A stretch of DNA of 14,935 bases from CAYNGH01 sp964396845 (GTDB lineage: Bacteria; Vulcanimicrobiota; JAJTBE01; CAYNGH01), in NCBI GenBank assembly GCA_964396845.1, contig CAYNGH010000079.1, positions 1 through 14,935 of the forward strand, written 5' to 3'. Position numbers and translations under genes: made by a program. Positions within the stretch are counted from its first letter, which is position 1; each line of letters opens with the position of its first letter. The notes below the pieces were generated by a model that saw only the letters and a program-made list of their open reading frames with translations, had not been told where the DNA came from and ran no database searches. Shown here in pieces: positions 1 to 6,474 of the stretch.

Positions 1-518
1 CCCAGGGGGAATGCAGATGCGCTGACGGAGAATGCAAATGCGCCTGCGGACATAAATATCACCAAAAGGGAATGGGCCAGAAGTGTCGCATGGGCCGGCA
101 CCGGGGCAAAAATATGATTCATAAGTTTTTCCTGTCCCCTGAAATGAAAGAAAAACTGGAACTGACTGATGAGCAGACAGAAAAGCTGGAAACTCTCATG
201 ACAACCCACGCCAAAGAGGCCGTTGACATCAAGGGACAAATCCAGAAACTCAAGATTGACAAAAAACAACTGATGAAAAATACCAAGATGGATATTTCCG
301 CCATCGAATCAAAGATGAAACAACTGTATGACTTGAAGCTGAAGTATAAGATTCATCGCCTGAAGGGATTCCAGCAGGCCAGAGAAATTCTTACCGATAA
401 ACAGAGGACTGTTGTGGAAGAAATCTGGAATAAATACCAGGGAAAAGGCAAAAGAATGATGAAACAAGGCTGTGCCCAATGCACCCATCATCAGATGCCG
501 GAAAAAGAGAAAAAATAA
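1..518 (+). CDS. Spy/CpxP-like (LTxxQ) metal-responsive periplasmic protein, 5' end outside window
   Basis: The reading frame is open from the left edge (codons start at base 3) to TAA at 516-518, so the ATG at 72 is probably internal and the true start and signal peptide lie outside the window. The visible part begins with a Cys/His-rich stretch (GECRCADGECKCACGHKYH). A helical region with two LTxxQ-type motifs follows, LTDEQ (about residue 35 counted from the ATG at 72) and LTDKQ (about residue 107), as in the Spy/CpxP/ZraP family of periplasmic chaperones and heavy-metal sensors. The C terminus adds CAQCTHH, another possible metal ligand set. The middle is highly charged and Lys-rich, as expected for an all-alpha Spy cradle. 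Family membership rests on the paired LTxxQ motifs and helix pattern. The metal-binding role is inferred from the Cys/His segments. It is followed by a good terminator. Confidence 0.72.
   Translation, partial: QGECRCADGECKCACGHKYHQKGMGQKCRMGRHRGKNMIHKFFLSPEMKEKLELTDEQTEKLETLMTTHAKEAVDIKGQIQKLKIDKKQLMKNTKMDISAIESKMKQLYDLKLKYKIHRLKGFQQAREILTDKQRTVVEEIWNKYQGKGKRMMKQGCAQCTHHQMPEKEKK
9..44 (+). repeat. Short in-frame tandem repeat encoding GECxCA
   Basis: GAATGCAGATGCGCT (9-23) recurs as GAATGCAAATGCGCC (30-44), matching at 13 of 15 bases with a 21-base period. It encodes two copies of ECxCA within the Cys-rich front of the Spy-like protein. The array may continue beyond the left edge. Confidence 0.7.
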
Positions 519-561
519 ATATCTGCCATATATGACCGCAAAATATGCCTGTGATAATACC

Positions 562-592
562 GGGGCTTCGATTATCGAGGCCCCTTGTTTTT
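562..592 (+). terminator. Rho-independent terminator after the Spy-like gene
   Basis: GGGGCTTCG (562-570) pairs with CGAGGCCCC (576-584), a nine-pair stem with one G-U and a five-base loop, followed by TTGTTTTT. It ends transcription of the plus-strand gene stopping at 518. The stop codon of the convergent minus-strand gene (572-574) lies in the loop, so the hairpin overlaps that gene's last codons. There is no T run on the minus side, so it looks one-directional. Confidence 0.85.
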
Positions 593-2602
593 ATTGAAGA
601 ACCCGGCAATCCGATCCATCAGGCCCCGGCGGACGTGGTTTATCACCTGGCCGGAGTCGATCTTTACCGCTAAGGTATGTTCCGTCAGGAGATCCCGGCC
701 ATAAAAGATAAAAATCTCCTTGCTCCGGGAATATTCCCAGGCAGACACCCCCAACAGCTGGGGTTTTTCTTTTAACATGACTTCCAGGGCTTTTCTTTCC
801 CTGGCATTTTTCACCGGGGAAGGCTCACTGCAGAAACTGCAGATTTCACCAGGTTTTTTGGAAGGACGACAGGCATTGCAATATAACACTCCGCAAACCG
901 GACAGGGAGAAAGATGCCTCTGACACAAGGTGTCGCCACATCCATAACAGAAGCCCGAATGTTCAGGGCAAAGCTCCCTGTCGCAGGGGAGGCACCTGGA
1001 TGTATGAGCCGGACACTGCCGGGTATTGCATATATGGCACGTACCACCGCAGGCACCGCAAATATCCAGACCACAGGTGGCGCATTTTCCGGCAGTATCA
1101 GGATTGACAGTCTTTCCGCAACCGGGGCAGGTATGAAGGCAATCCCGACACAGAATCCCGCCACTGGATGCATCCTGTCCTCCCATACAGTCATTGCAGA
1201 AGACCCCCTGACACCGACTGCAGAAAAAAGAATGCTGGTGACAGGATTTTTTTCCGCAACTGTCACATTCCCGGATACCGCAGTTCTTACAGACATGACC
1301 CGGACACATGGCGCAGTCATCAAGTTTATCCCGGCAGAATGTATTCCCGCAACTACTGCATATGGATCCGCAGTCGGGGCATATGAGTTCACCGCAATCG
1401 CTGCAGGTCTGCAGGCACTGGGAACACCCCTCCTGACGGCACTTTCTGCATTGAACCTTTTTATCCAGACCTGCCCTGGAAAGACAGAACTGACAGCTGA
1501 AGGTACAATCAGGGTCTTTTCTGACACCATCAACACAGCATTCAATATAATCACAGCTGCCGCATCGATCCTGCCGGCATACGGGGCAGGTCCAAATCTC
1601 GTCGGCACATACTGCGCCATGTTCTTCACACAATCCCATTTTTTCAGCCTCCCTGCCGCAACGGGGACACACCACCGGGGGAATAGAATTCCTGAGAAGA
1701 TCTCTGGTCATTTCAAAATAAGCCGAGTCTGATCCCCGCACAAGACGAATCCGATACCGGATTACCGGGTATCTTATCAGCAACGCCATAGCCAGCCGGG
1801 CTTCTGCTCCGACAGCATATCTTCCCTGAATTTCCTGATGCATCTGTTCCCGGGCCTTGTCAATATCTTTCTTCTCAAGGTCGCTTTTTGCCTTTTCTCT
1901 CTGGAGATCCATATAATCATCAATCCGCTTCTTCTCCTGTTTCAGCAGACGGCTCCCTTCCTCATCAAGAACCGACAGAACCTGCCGGGTATTCTGAAAC
2001 AGCACCCTGCGGGCTTCAGCCTCACCTCTGGGAAGGGGATAATTATCCAGAATCAGGCCATGACAGGGAGGCTCATCAAGAAGAGGTTTCCCCAAAACCT
2101 GATCCACAGTGAAGCCTTCAACAGGGCCATTTCCAGCAAGATCAAAAAATACCGGCACAATCTCTTCCCGGCGCTCCCTGCCGGAGATTCCCAGCCGGTA
2201 TATGAAAAGCCCCAGCCCGGGATACTCCACCCCTGTGGAATCGATAACTCCACTGCAGTTGACAAACTGAATACTCTGTGGAATAATCCCCCTCCGGGAA
2301 TTAATAAGCTCGCTTTCCACCGCCAGGTAACCTTCTCCCTGAAGGCCTTCCGTGCCGATTATTTCCATAATCCTGAATATAAAAGGAGCACCGGCAGTCA
2401 TGAGAATACTGTGGGGGCCGGCCCCGGGAAGACGAGGGCTGAAGGTTAGCTGAAGATCCTTCGAATCAGATCCCAGATCCGCCATGAGATCCTCCGGGAG
2501 AAACACCTCCCACAGGTCATCATGAATCCGCCGAATTTCAACATTCCGGCTCCAGAAGAAGCCCTCCACCAGTTTTTTTATTCTCTCCTTGAAAATCAGC
2601 AT
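572..2602 (-). CDS. 676-residue protein with a long CxxC zinc-finger array
   Basis: Function not recognised with certainty. Residues 1-185 look like a mixed alpha/beta region, residues about 192-262 form a charged helical, probably coiled-coil segment (KQEKKRIDDYMDLQREK), and residues 312-591 form a dense zinc-binding array. I count about 58 cysteines in those 280 residues, including about 24 CxxC pairs plus CPAH, CPEH, CQRH and CHQH variants. This suggests a string of treble-clef or B-box/RING-like knuckles at about 20-25 residue spacing. Residues 595-676 form a short Cys-free tail. The order of beta region, coiled coil and zinc knuckles reminds me of the region after the helicase motor in RapA/HepA-type SNF2 proteins, but no helicase motifs are present. 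The ATG start has no clear Shine-Dalgarno, but no better start exists nearby. There is no signal peptide, so it is cytoplasmic. It is divergent from the Ig-like gene, with about 60 bases between starts. Confidence 0.8.
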   Translation of the reverse strand: MLIFKERIKKLVEGFFWSRNVEIRRIHDDLWEVFLPEDLMADLGSDSKDLQLTFSPRLPGAGPHSILMTAGAPFIFRIMEIIGTEGLQGEGYLAVESELINSRRGIIPQSIQFVNCSGVIDSTGVEYPGLGLFIYRLGISGRERREEIVPVFFDLAGNGPVEGFTVDQVLGKPLLDEPPCHGLILDNYPLPRGEAEARRVLFQNTRQVLSVLDEEGSRLLKQEKKRIDDYMDLQREKAKSDLEKKDIDKAREQMHQEIQGRYAVGAEARLAMALLIRYPVIRYRIRLVRGSDSAYFEMTRDLLRNSIPPVVCPRCGREAEKMGLCEEHGAVCADEIWTCPVCRQDRCGSCDYIECCVDGVRKDPDCTFSCQFCLSRAGLDKKVQCRKCRQEGCSQCLQTCSDCGELICPDCGSICSSCGNTFCRDKLDDCAMCPGHVCKNCGIRECDSCGKKSCHQHSFFCSRCQGVFCNDCMGGQDASSGGILCRDCLHTCPGCGKTVNPDTAGKCATCGLDICGACGGTCHICNTRQCPAHTSRCLPCDRELCPEHSGFCYGCGDTLCQRHLSPCPVCGVLYCNACRPSKKPGEICSFCSEPSPVKNARERKALEVMLKEKPQLLGVSAWEYSRSKEIFIFYGRDLLTEHTLAVKIDSGQVINHVRRGLMDRIAGFFNKNKGPR

Positions 2603-2662
2603 AGCGATGAAATCTTTAGTTTTTTTCCCCAGACTGGAGGAAAATCCCCAACTCTTCTAAAC

Positions 2663-3715
2663 ATGAAAGCTATGTCTATAACAAAAACAATATGTATCAC
2701 ACTCATACTTATCCTGGCAGGAGTCCTTCCCTGCCCAGCCGGGGACGGGCCACAGCTTTTCCATTCACCGGCTCAGAATGCTGACATAACCACCAACTCT
2801 CCTGATATCCGCCTGTCCCTCATCGGCACCGGTGCCGATGCTGAAAGCCTGCGGGTATATGTTAACGGGCAGGATGTGACCAGCCAGGCAGTCCGATCCT
2901 TTGCATTTGTTTCATACACCCCGGCGGATCCCCTTCCCCAGGGAGAAAACCATGTTCGAATAACATACCAGGCGAATGACGAAGCCAGGGAAGTCAAATG
3001 GAGCTTCAATGTTTCATCACCGGAGATCATCCACTCCATCAGCCACGACGGCGATGATTTTATGACTCTGGGACAGGTCCTGACTGTTACCGTGCAAGCC
3101 CTTCCGGGATCATCAGGCCGTTTTGATTTATCTCATATCGCCAGGGGGATTCCCCTGTCAGAGGGGCCAGATGGAGTGTTTAAAGGATCCCACAAGATAC
3201 AGGAAGGGGATTATCTCCATGACGGAACCATCACTGTGATGATGACAGGCCCTGATGGATCCCGTCAGACAAAGACCATCGATGCGCCTCCATGGATCAG
3301 CGCCAGCTTCTTCCGGGTCCAGATCACAAGCCCCAAGCCAGGCCAGTATGTGGATCGCATCTTCGAAGTCCGGGGAACCACCACTCCTGATGTGCTTGTA
3401 AATATATCATCAAAACTGGGGTTTAATTTTACCAAGGAAGATGCCATGGCTTCGGGCGGGCCTGCTGCGGGAGGCTACCGAACCCGTTCCGATGAGAACG
3501 GCAACTTTTCACAACAAATCGGTTTTCCGCCGATTGTGATTCAGGGAATGAAGATGCTCATATATGTACAGGCTACCGATTCCAGGGGCAATCGATCCAT
3601 CCCGGATCAGGCCATTGTCCATTACCGTCCTGTGGATTCCGGCCAGGGAGAAGACCCCGGCCAGTCCCATCCGGCCCATAATGACACAGAAGATCGGGAA
3701 TCGCAGGAACCATAG
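2663..3715 (+). CDS. Secreted protein with three Ig-like beta domains
   Basis: About 350 residues from the ATG at 2663. That start gives a clean Sec signal peptide (ITKTICITLILILAGVLPCPAG), whereas the upstream in-frame ATG at 2522 would run into the divergent gene. A GGAGG at 2636-2640 is too far upstream (22 bases) to settle the start. The mature part reads as three beta sandwiches. Residues about 34-118 have the pattern VYVNGQDVT...YTPADPLPQGENHVRI, typical of bacterial Ig-like domains. Residues about 119-208 contain GRFDLSHIARGIPLSEGPDGVFKGSHKIQEGD. Residues about 214-324 contain ITSPKPGQYVDRIFEVRGTT...VNISS, the usual Ig fold wording. An acidic, His-containing low-complexity tail follows. 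No enzymatic motif is visible, so it is probably a surface or periplasmic adhesion or scaffold protein. The LPC sequence is not a good lipobox, since proline precedes the cysteine. Confidence 0.72.
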   Translation: MKAMSITKTICITLILILAGVLPCPAGDGPQLFHSPAQNADITTNSPDIRLSLIGTGADAESLRVYVNGQDVTSQAVRSFAFVSYTPADPLPQGENHVRITYQANDEAREVKWSFNVSSPEIIHSISHDGDDFMTLGQVLTVTVQALPGSSGRFDLSHIARGIPLSEGPDGVFKGSHKIQEGDYLHDGTITVMMTGPDGSRQTKTIDAPPWISASFFRVQITSPKPGQYVDRIFEVRGTTTPDVLVNISSKLGFNFTKEDAMASGGPAAGGYRTRSDENGNFSQQIGFPPIVIQGMKMLIYVQATDSRGNRSIPDQAIVHYRPVDSGQGEDPGQSHPAHNDTEDRESQEP

Positions 3716-3731
3716 AACAAATCGGCCATTC

Positions 3732-4298
3732 TTACTTGCTCCCCCATTTTTTTATCCGGTCCAGGGTCACCCACTGGTTTTGGGTATCAGAAAAGCCTTC
3801 ATAATGAACCAGATACTGGCCGTTGCTATACTTGAGAATCCGGGCCTCATACCAGTCCCCCATCCACAGGACCTTCACCCGTTCGCCATCGGCATAGGTG
3901 ATGTCCTTTATCTCATAAGGGCCAACCCAGAAGTCAAACTGGGACTCAGTGCCAATAATATGAACCTTGTATTTCAGAGTCCCCGCAGCCACCACCTGGC
4001 CGGTGACCCACTGGCCCTGCTGATTTTTCACCATTATAATATCGCCGTTTCTATATGTGTAATTATGGACAATATCTTCCGGCACCCATTTGTCAATAAT
4101 CATGTCGTTTTCCATGAAGTGAACCTTATATCTCCCCTGACCGACTTCCATGACCCTGGCAATTTCCCATTTTTCCAGCCACCATATCTTCACCCTGTCG
4201 TTCATGGAAAATCTCATATCCCCGGCCCATACAGGAAAAACACTCACTGTCAGCATAATAACAGTGAACAGCATTATCCCGGCAATGATTCTTTTCAA
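3732..4298 (-). CDS. Secreted protein with three Tudor/chromo-like barrels
   Basis: 188 residues from a TTG start at 4298. The reverse complement reads GGAGGTGG, five bases, then TTG AAA AGA, and that start begins a textbook signal peptide (KRIIAGIMLFTVIMLTVSVFPVWA, cut before GDMRF). The ATG at 4349 would add 17 residues without a ribosome-binding site. The mature protein is three copies of a roughly 45-50 residue SH3-like barrel, at residues about 32-77, 84-132 and 137-185. Each has the pattern (G/N)DxVKVxWxxxWxxARVxxxxxGxYxVHYxG...WVxxxxI, as in Tudor-knot, chromo-barrel or Agenet domains. In eukaryotes such domains bind methylated lysine or arginine, but here the protein is exported, so its ligand is unknown. 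It is convergent with the Ig-like gene, with stop codons 16 bases apart and no terminator seen between them. Confidence 0.7.
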   Translation of the reverse strand: MKRIIAGIMLFTVIMLTVSVFPVWAGDMRFSMNDRVKIWWLEKWEIARVMEVGQGRYKVHFMENDMIIDKWVPEDIVHNYTYRNGDIIMVKNQQGQWVTGQVVAAGTLKYKVHIIGTESQFDFWVGPYEIKDITYADGERVKVLWMGDWYEARILKYSNGQYLVHYEGFSDTQNQWVTLDRIKKWGSK

Positions 4299-4303
4299 GA
4301 AAA

Positions 4304-4311
4304 CCACCTCC
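4304..4311 (-). promoter_or_regulatory. Ribosome-binding site that selects a TTG start
   Basis: CCACCTCC on the plus strand reads GGAGGTGG on the minus strand, five bases before the TTG at 4298 of the Tudor-like gene. It outweighs the unsupported ATGs at 4319 and 4349. Confidence 0.75.
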
Positions 4312-4491
4312 ACTAACATATGCCATAAACGATAAATAATCATCATCATTATTCAACCGCCTGGAGCCAATTCCCGCATATTTCCCTGTTTTTGTCGGAA
4401 CAGTCGGGATAAAATTTCAGACAAGGCCGGATCAGCCCCGGCAACTGTTCCCTTCTTTCTGACAGGGGGCCTTTTAAGAAGAGGAAAAATC

Positions 4492-4500
4492 TGCTATACT
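4492..4500 (+). promoter_or_regulatory. Candidate extended -10 promoter for the radical SAM gene
   Basis: TGCTATACT (4492-4500) fits an extended -10 element (TGnTATAAT with one mismatch), 28 bases before the TTG start at 4528. The -35 position holds TTTTAA (4472-4477), a weak match, as expected when the extended -10 compensates. Transcription would start near 4507, leaving a leader of about 20 bases. Confidence 0.45.
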
Positions 4501-4513
4501 CCCCTTGACAGCC

Positions 4514-4520
4514 AAGGAGG
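4514..4520 (+). promoter_or_regulatory. Ribosome-binding site that decides the radical SAM start
   Basis: AAGGAGG lies seven bases before TTG 4528 but thirteen before ATG 4534. Spacing favours the TTG. The two proteins differ by only two residues. Confidence 0.6.
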
Positions 4521-4527
4521 TTGTGTA

Positions 4528-5646
4528 TTGACAATGGATCGAAGAGAATTTTTAATAAAATCGGCAGCCTTCGGATGTGCAACAGCCCTGGGACAGGGAT
4601 TGCTGTGGGGAAACAAGATTTATGCCGGGGGCCACGGCCTTCATCCGGCCCGCTGGCAGGAAAAATTGCCTGACGGTGAGGTGAGGTGTGTTCTTTGTCC
4701 TCTCAATGAAGTCCTGAAGCCCGGCCAGATGGGGGCCTGCCGGGTCAGGGAAAACCAGCAGGGCCGACTGGTGGTGACCAACCATGGAAAACCCGCAGCA
4801 ATGCATCTGGATCCGGTGGAAAAAAATCCTCTTTATCATTACACTCCTGGAGTCCAGTGCCTGGCCCTTGCCACAGCAGGATGCAATCTGGCCTGTCCCG
4901 CCTGCCAGAACTGGGAAATATCCCAGAGAAAAACCAGCCAGGTCAGAACATACGACCTGACCCCGGAAAAAGCAGTTTTTTACGCAGAAAGAAACAACTG
5001 CGGAGCTGTATCATATACCTTTTCAGAACCGGTGGTCTTTGCAGAATACATGCTGGATACTGCAAGACTTGCCCGGAAAAGGGGAATGAAAAACCATGTT
5101 GTCACCGGCGGTTTTGTCAACCCGGATCCCCTCAGGGAAATCTGCTCCGATGTAGATTCCATGGTGGTGAGCATCAAGGGTTTGGATGATTCGGAATATG
5201 GCCGGGCCGGCGCCTTTGATACAATCAAAGAAGTTCTTAAGATAATCGCCGACTCCGACTGCTGGCTGGAAATCGCAGTGCTGGTGGTTCCAACCCGCAA
5301 CGATGATATCTCTCAGCTTTCCACCATCTGCCGGTGGATTGCCGATAATCTCGGCCCAAATGTGCCGGTTCATTTTTCCCGTTTTTATCCTTCCTTCCGC
5401 CTGAGAAATCTGCCCCAGACACCTGTTGCATCCCTGGAAAGAGCCCGCAGAACCGCCCTTGACTGCGGAATAAAATATGCCTATGTGGGAAATGTCCCGG
5501 GACATATCCACAACAACACATATTGCCATAACTGCCAGGAGATGCTCATCCAGAGGGTGGGATTCCGGGTGATAAAAAATAATCTGGCCGGCTCCAGCTG
5601 TCCTAAATGCAAAACAAGAATTCCCGGCATCTGGCATCAATCCTGA
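4528..5646 (+). CDS. amrS: AmrS-type radical SAM protein (AmmeMemoRadiSam family) with Tat-like N terminus
   Basis: 372 residues. The radical SAM cluster motif is C119-NLA-C123-PA-C126 (CxxxCxxC). Flanking signatures match the family that accompanies AMMECR1 and Memo proteins: an N-terminal CVLCP...GACRVRE (C54, C57, C71), HLDPVEKNPLYHY at about 93-105, YTFSEPVVFAEY at 163-174, and a C-terminal pair of CxxC knuckles (CHNC 333-336, CPKC 358-361). Two things are odd. First, the protein begins DRREFLIKSAAFGCATALGQG, which looks like a twin-arginine export signal although the cofactor and SAM are cytoplasmic. Second, relatives usually have a further cysteine in CPxxC after C57, but here that place is Glu61. 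No AMMECR1 or Memo partner lies in the window, and the precise reaction of the family is not something I can state. The TTG start is supported by AAGGAGG at 4514-4520. Confidence 0.88.
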   Translation: MTMDRREFLIKSAAFGCATALGQGLLWGNKIYAGGHGLHPARWQEKLPDGEVRCVLCPLNEVLKPGQMGACRVRENQQGRLVVTNHGKPAAMHLDPVEKNPLYHYTPGVQCLALATAGCNLACPACQNWEISQRKTSQVRTYDLTPEKAVFYAERNNCGAVSYTFSEPVVFAEYMLDTARLARKRGMKNHVVTGGFVNPDPLREICSDVDSMVVSIKGLDDSEYGRAGAFDTIKEVLKIIADSDCWLEIAVLVVPTRNDDISQLSTICRWIADNLGPNVPVHFSRFYPSFRLRNLPQTPVASLERARRTALDCGIKYAYVGNVPGHIHNNTYCHNCQEMLIQRVGFRVIKNNLAGSSCPKCKTRIPGIWHQS

Positions 5647-5696
5647 ATTTTCATGGTAATTTCAAAAAATCTTGCCGGTTTTTACAACAAGTTTAC

Positions 5697-5712
5697 ATTT
5701 TGTTAACAAAAT
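5697..5712. promoter_or_regulatory. Perfect 16-bp palindrome upstream of a strong promoter
   Basis: ATTTTGTTAACAAAAT is a perfect palindrome in the 152-base gap between the radical SAM gene and the gene at 5799, ending 25 bases before that gene's -35 hexamer. It could be an operator or activator site. It is unlikely to be a terminator because it has no GC-rich stem. Confidence 0.4.
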
Positions 5713-5737
5713 CAGCACTAAAACTTGAATGCTCTTA

Positions 5738-5766
5738 GTGACAATTTCCGGGAAATATTGTATAAT
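5738..5766 (+). promoter_or_regulatory. Strong sigma70-type promoter for the 5799 gene
   Basis: GTGACA (5738-5743, five of six to TTGACA) is separated by exactly 17 bases from a perfect TATAAT (5761-5766). The start codon at 5799 follows after AAGGAGG (5785-5791) with seven-base spacing. This is the best promoter in the window. Confidence 0.75.
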
Positions 5767-5798
5767 GGGTTCGGGTATGAAGGCAAGGAGGGTATCTG

Positions 5799-6407
5799 AT
5801 GAGTTTTGGAAAGATAGGCAACTGGATTGACAACAAACTAAGCAGTGCCGGGTCCACCTGGAAGGGCAGTACTGCCAAGAAGACCGTGGACGATATCATG
5901 GATCGCAGCAAGAAAGCTGCCCAGGAAATCAAAGAAAAGACCGATGATGTCCACTCAAGAATCAGGGACAATATCGACACCAACCTCACCAATATCGAAG
6001 AACAAAACCCTGATGCATCAACATTGAAAAAGCTTGTGGAACTAGGCAAAATCGGAGGAATAATCGGAGCAGCCTACAAGAAACACGGCACCGAAGAAGT
6101 CGATCCGGACAAAAAAGTCCCTGTACAACTCCCCCTGTTTCCAGAGGATAAACCAGTACAAGAAAAACCCCAAGAGGGAGGGGGCCTGAAAAAAGCCTGG
6201 GAATTCGGTAAAAACGGCGGACTGATTGGGCATATGAGTCGCAAAAATGCCGATAAAACCCCGGAGGAGCCTCAATCCCCTCCCATCAATGAAAGACCTG
6301 TTGACGAGGAATACAAACAACATGTCGATAAGGTGCTAACAGAGGCTTTCAGCCCCACCAACATCAAACCTTATCAAGAAATCGAAGGCTACAACATAGC
6401 CACCTGA
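5799..6407 (+). CDS. Unknown 202-residue protein with GKxGGxIG-type repeats
   Basis: Not recognised. The protein is hydrophilic with no signal peptide or clear membrane span. Residues about 25-72 are a charged helical stretch (VDDIMDRSKKAAQEIKEKTDDV). Two copies of one module, LKKLVELGKIGGIIGAAYKK (76-95) and LKKAWEFGKNGGLIGHMSRK (130-149), share LKKxxExGKxGGxIGxxxxK. A shorter FGKIGNWI lies at residues 3-10. Between and after them are Pro/Glu-rich linkers (about 100-129 and 152-170), and the C-terminal 30 residues look like a short helix and tail. The modules would form amphipathic, glycine-zipper-like helices that could lie on a membrane or pack together. It stands alone between a strong promoter and a good terminator, so it is probably well expressed. 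The start is set by AAGGAGG seven bases upstream. Confidence 0.78.
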   Translation: MSFGKIGNWIDNKLSSAGSTWKGSTAKKTVDDIMDRSKKAAQEIKEKTDDVHSRIRDNIDTNLTNIEEQNPDASTLKKLVELGKIGGIIGAAYKKHGTEEVDPDKKVPVQLPLFPEDKPVQEKPQEGGGLKKAWEFGKNGGLIGHMSRKNADKTPEEPQSPPINERPVDEEYKQHVDKVLTEAFSPTNIKPYQEIEGYNIAT

Positions 6408-6426
6408 GTCATCAACTGAAAAAATT

Positions 6427-6452
6427 AAAGGGCGCTTCTGGCGTCCTTTTTT
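6427..6452. terminator. Bidirectional terminator shared by convergent genes
   Basis: AAAGGGCGC (6427-6435) pairs with GCGTCCTTT (6441-6449), a nine-pair stem with one G-U and a five-base loop. TTTTTT follows on the plus side and AATTTTTT on the minus side. It lies between the stops at 6407 (plus) and 6475 (minus), so it can end both transcripts. Confidence 0.85.
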
Positions 6453-6474
6453 GTTTCCTGATGTTTCCCGATGT

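Noticed and set aside
811..1732. Long open frames on both strands opposite or overlapping the zinc-array gene (272 residues each)
   Set aside because: They follow from the Cys-rich codon composition of the real gene. Their translations have no family features or ribosome-binding sites.
2720..2745. Lipoprotein lipobox in the Ig-like protein (VLPC)
   Set aside because: Proline at -1 before Cys is not accepted by the lipoprotein signal peptidase pattern. An ordinary signal peptide fits better.
3716..3731. Terminator between the convergent Ig-like and Tudor-like genes
   Set aside because: Only 16 bases lie between the stops and no hairpin with a T run is present.
3564..4316. 250-residue plus-strand frame over the Tudor-like gene
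   Set aside because: It overlaps two well-supported genes, and its translation is Pro/His-rich antisense noise.
4349..4582. 77-residue minus-strand frame upstream of the Tudor-like gene
   Set aside because: It covers the radical SAM promoter and start, has no ribosome-binding site, and has no recognisable features.
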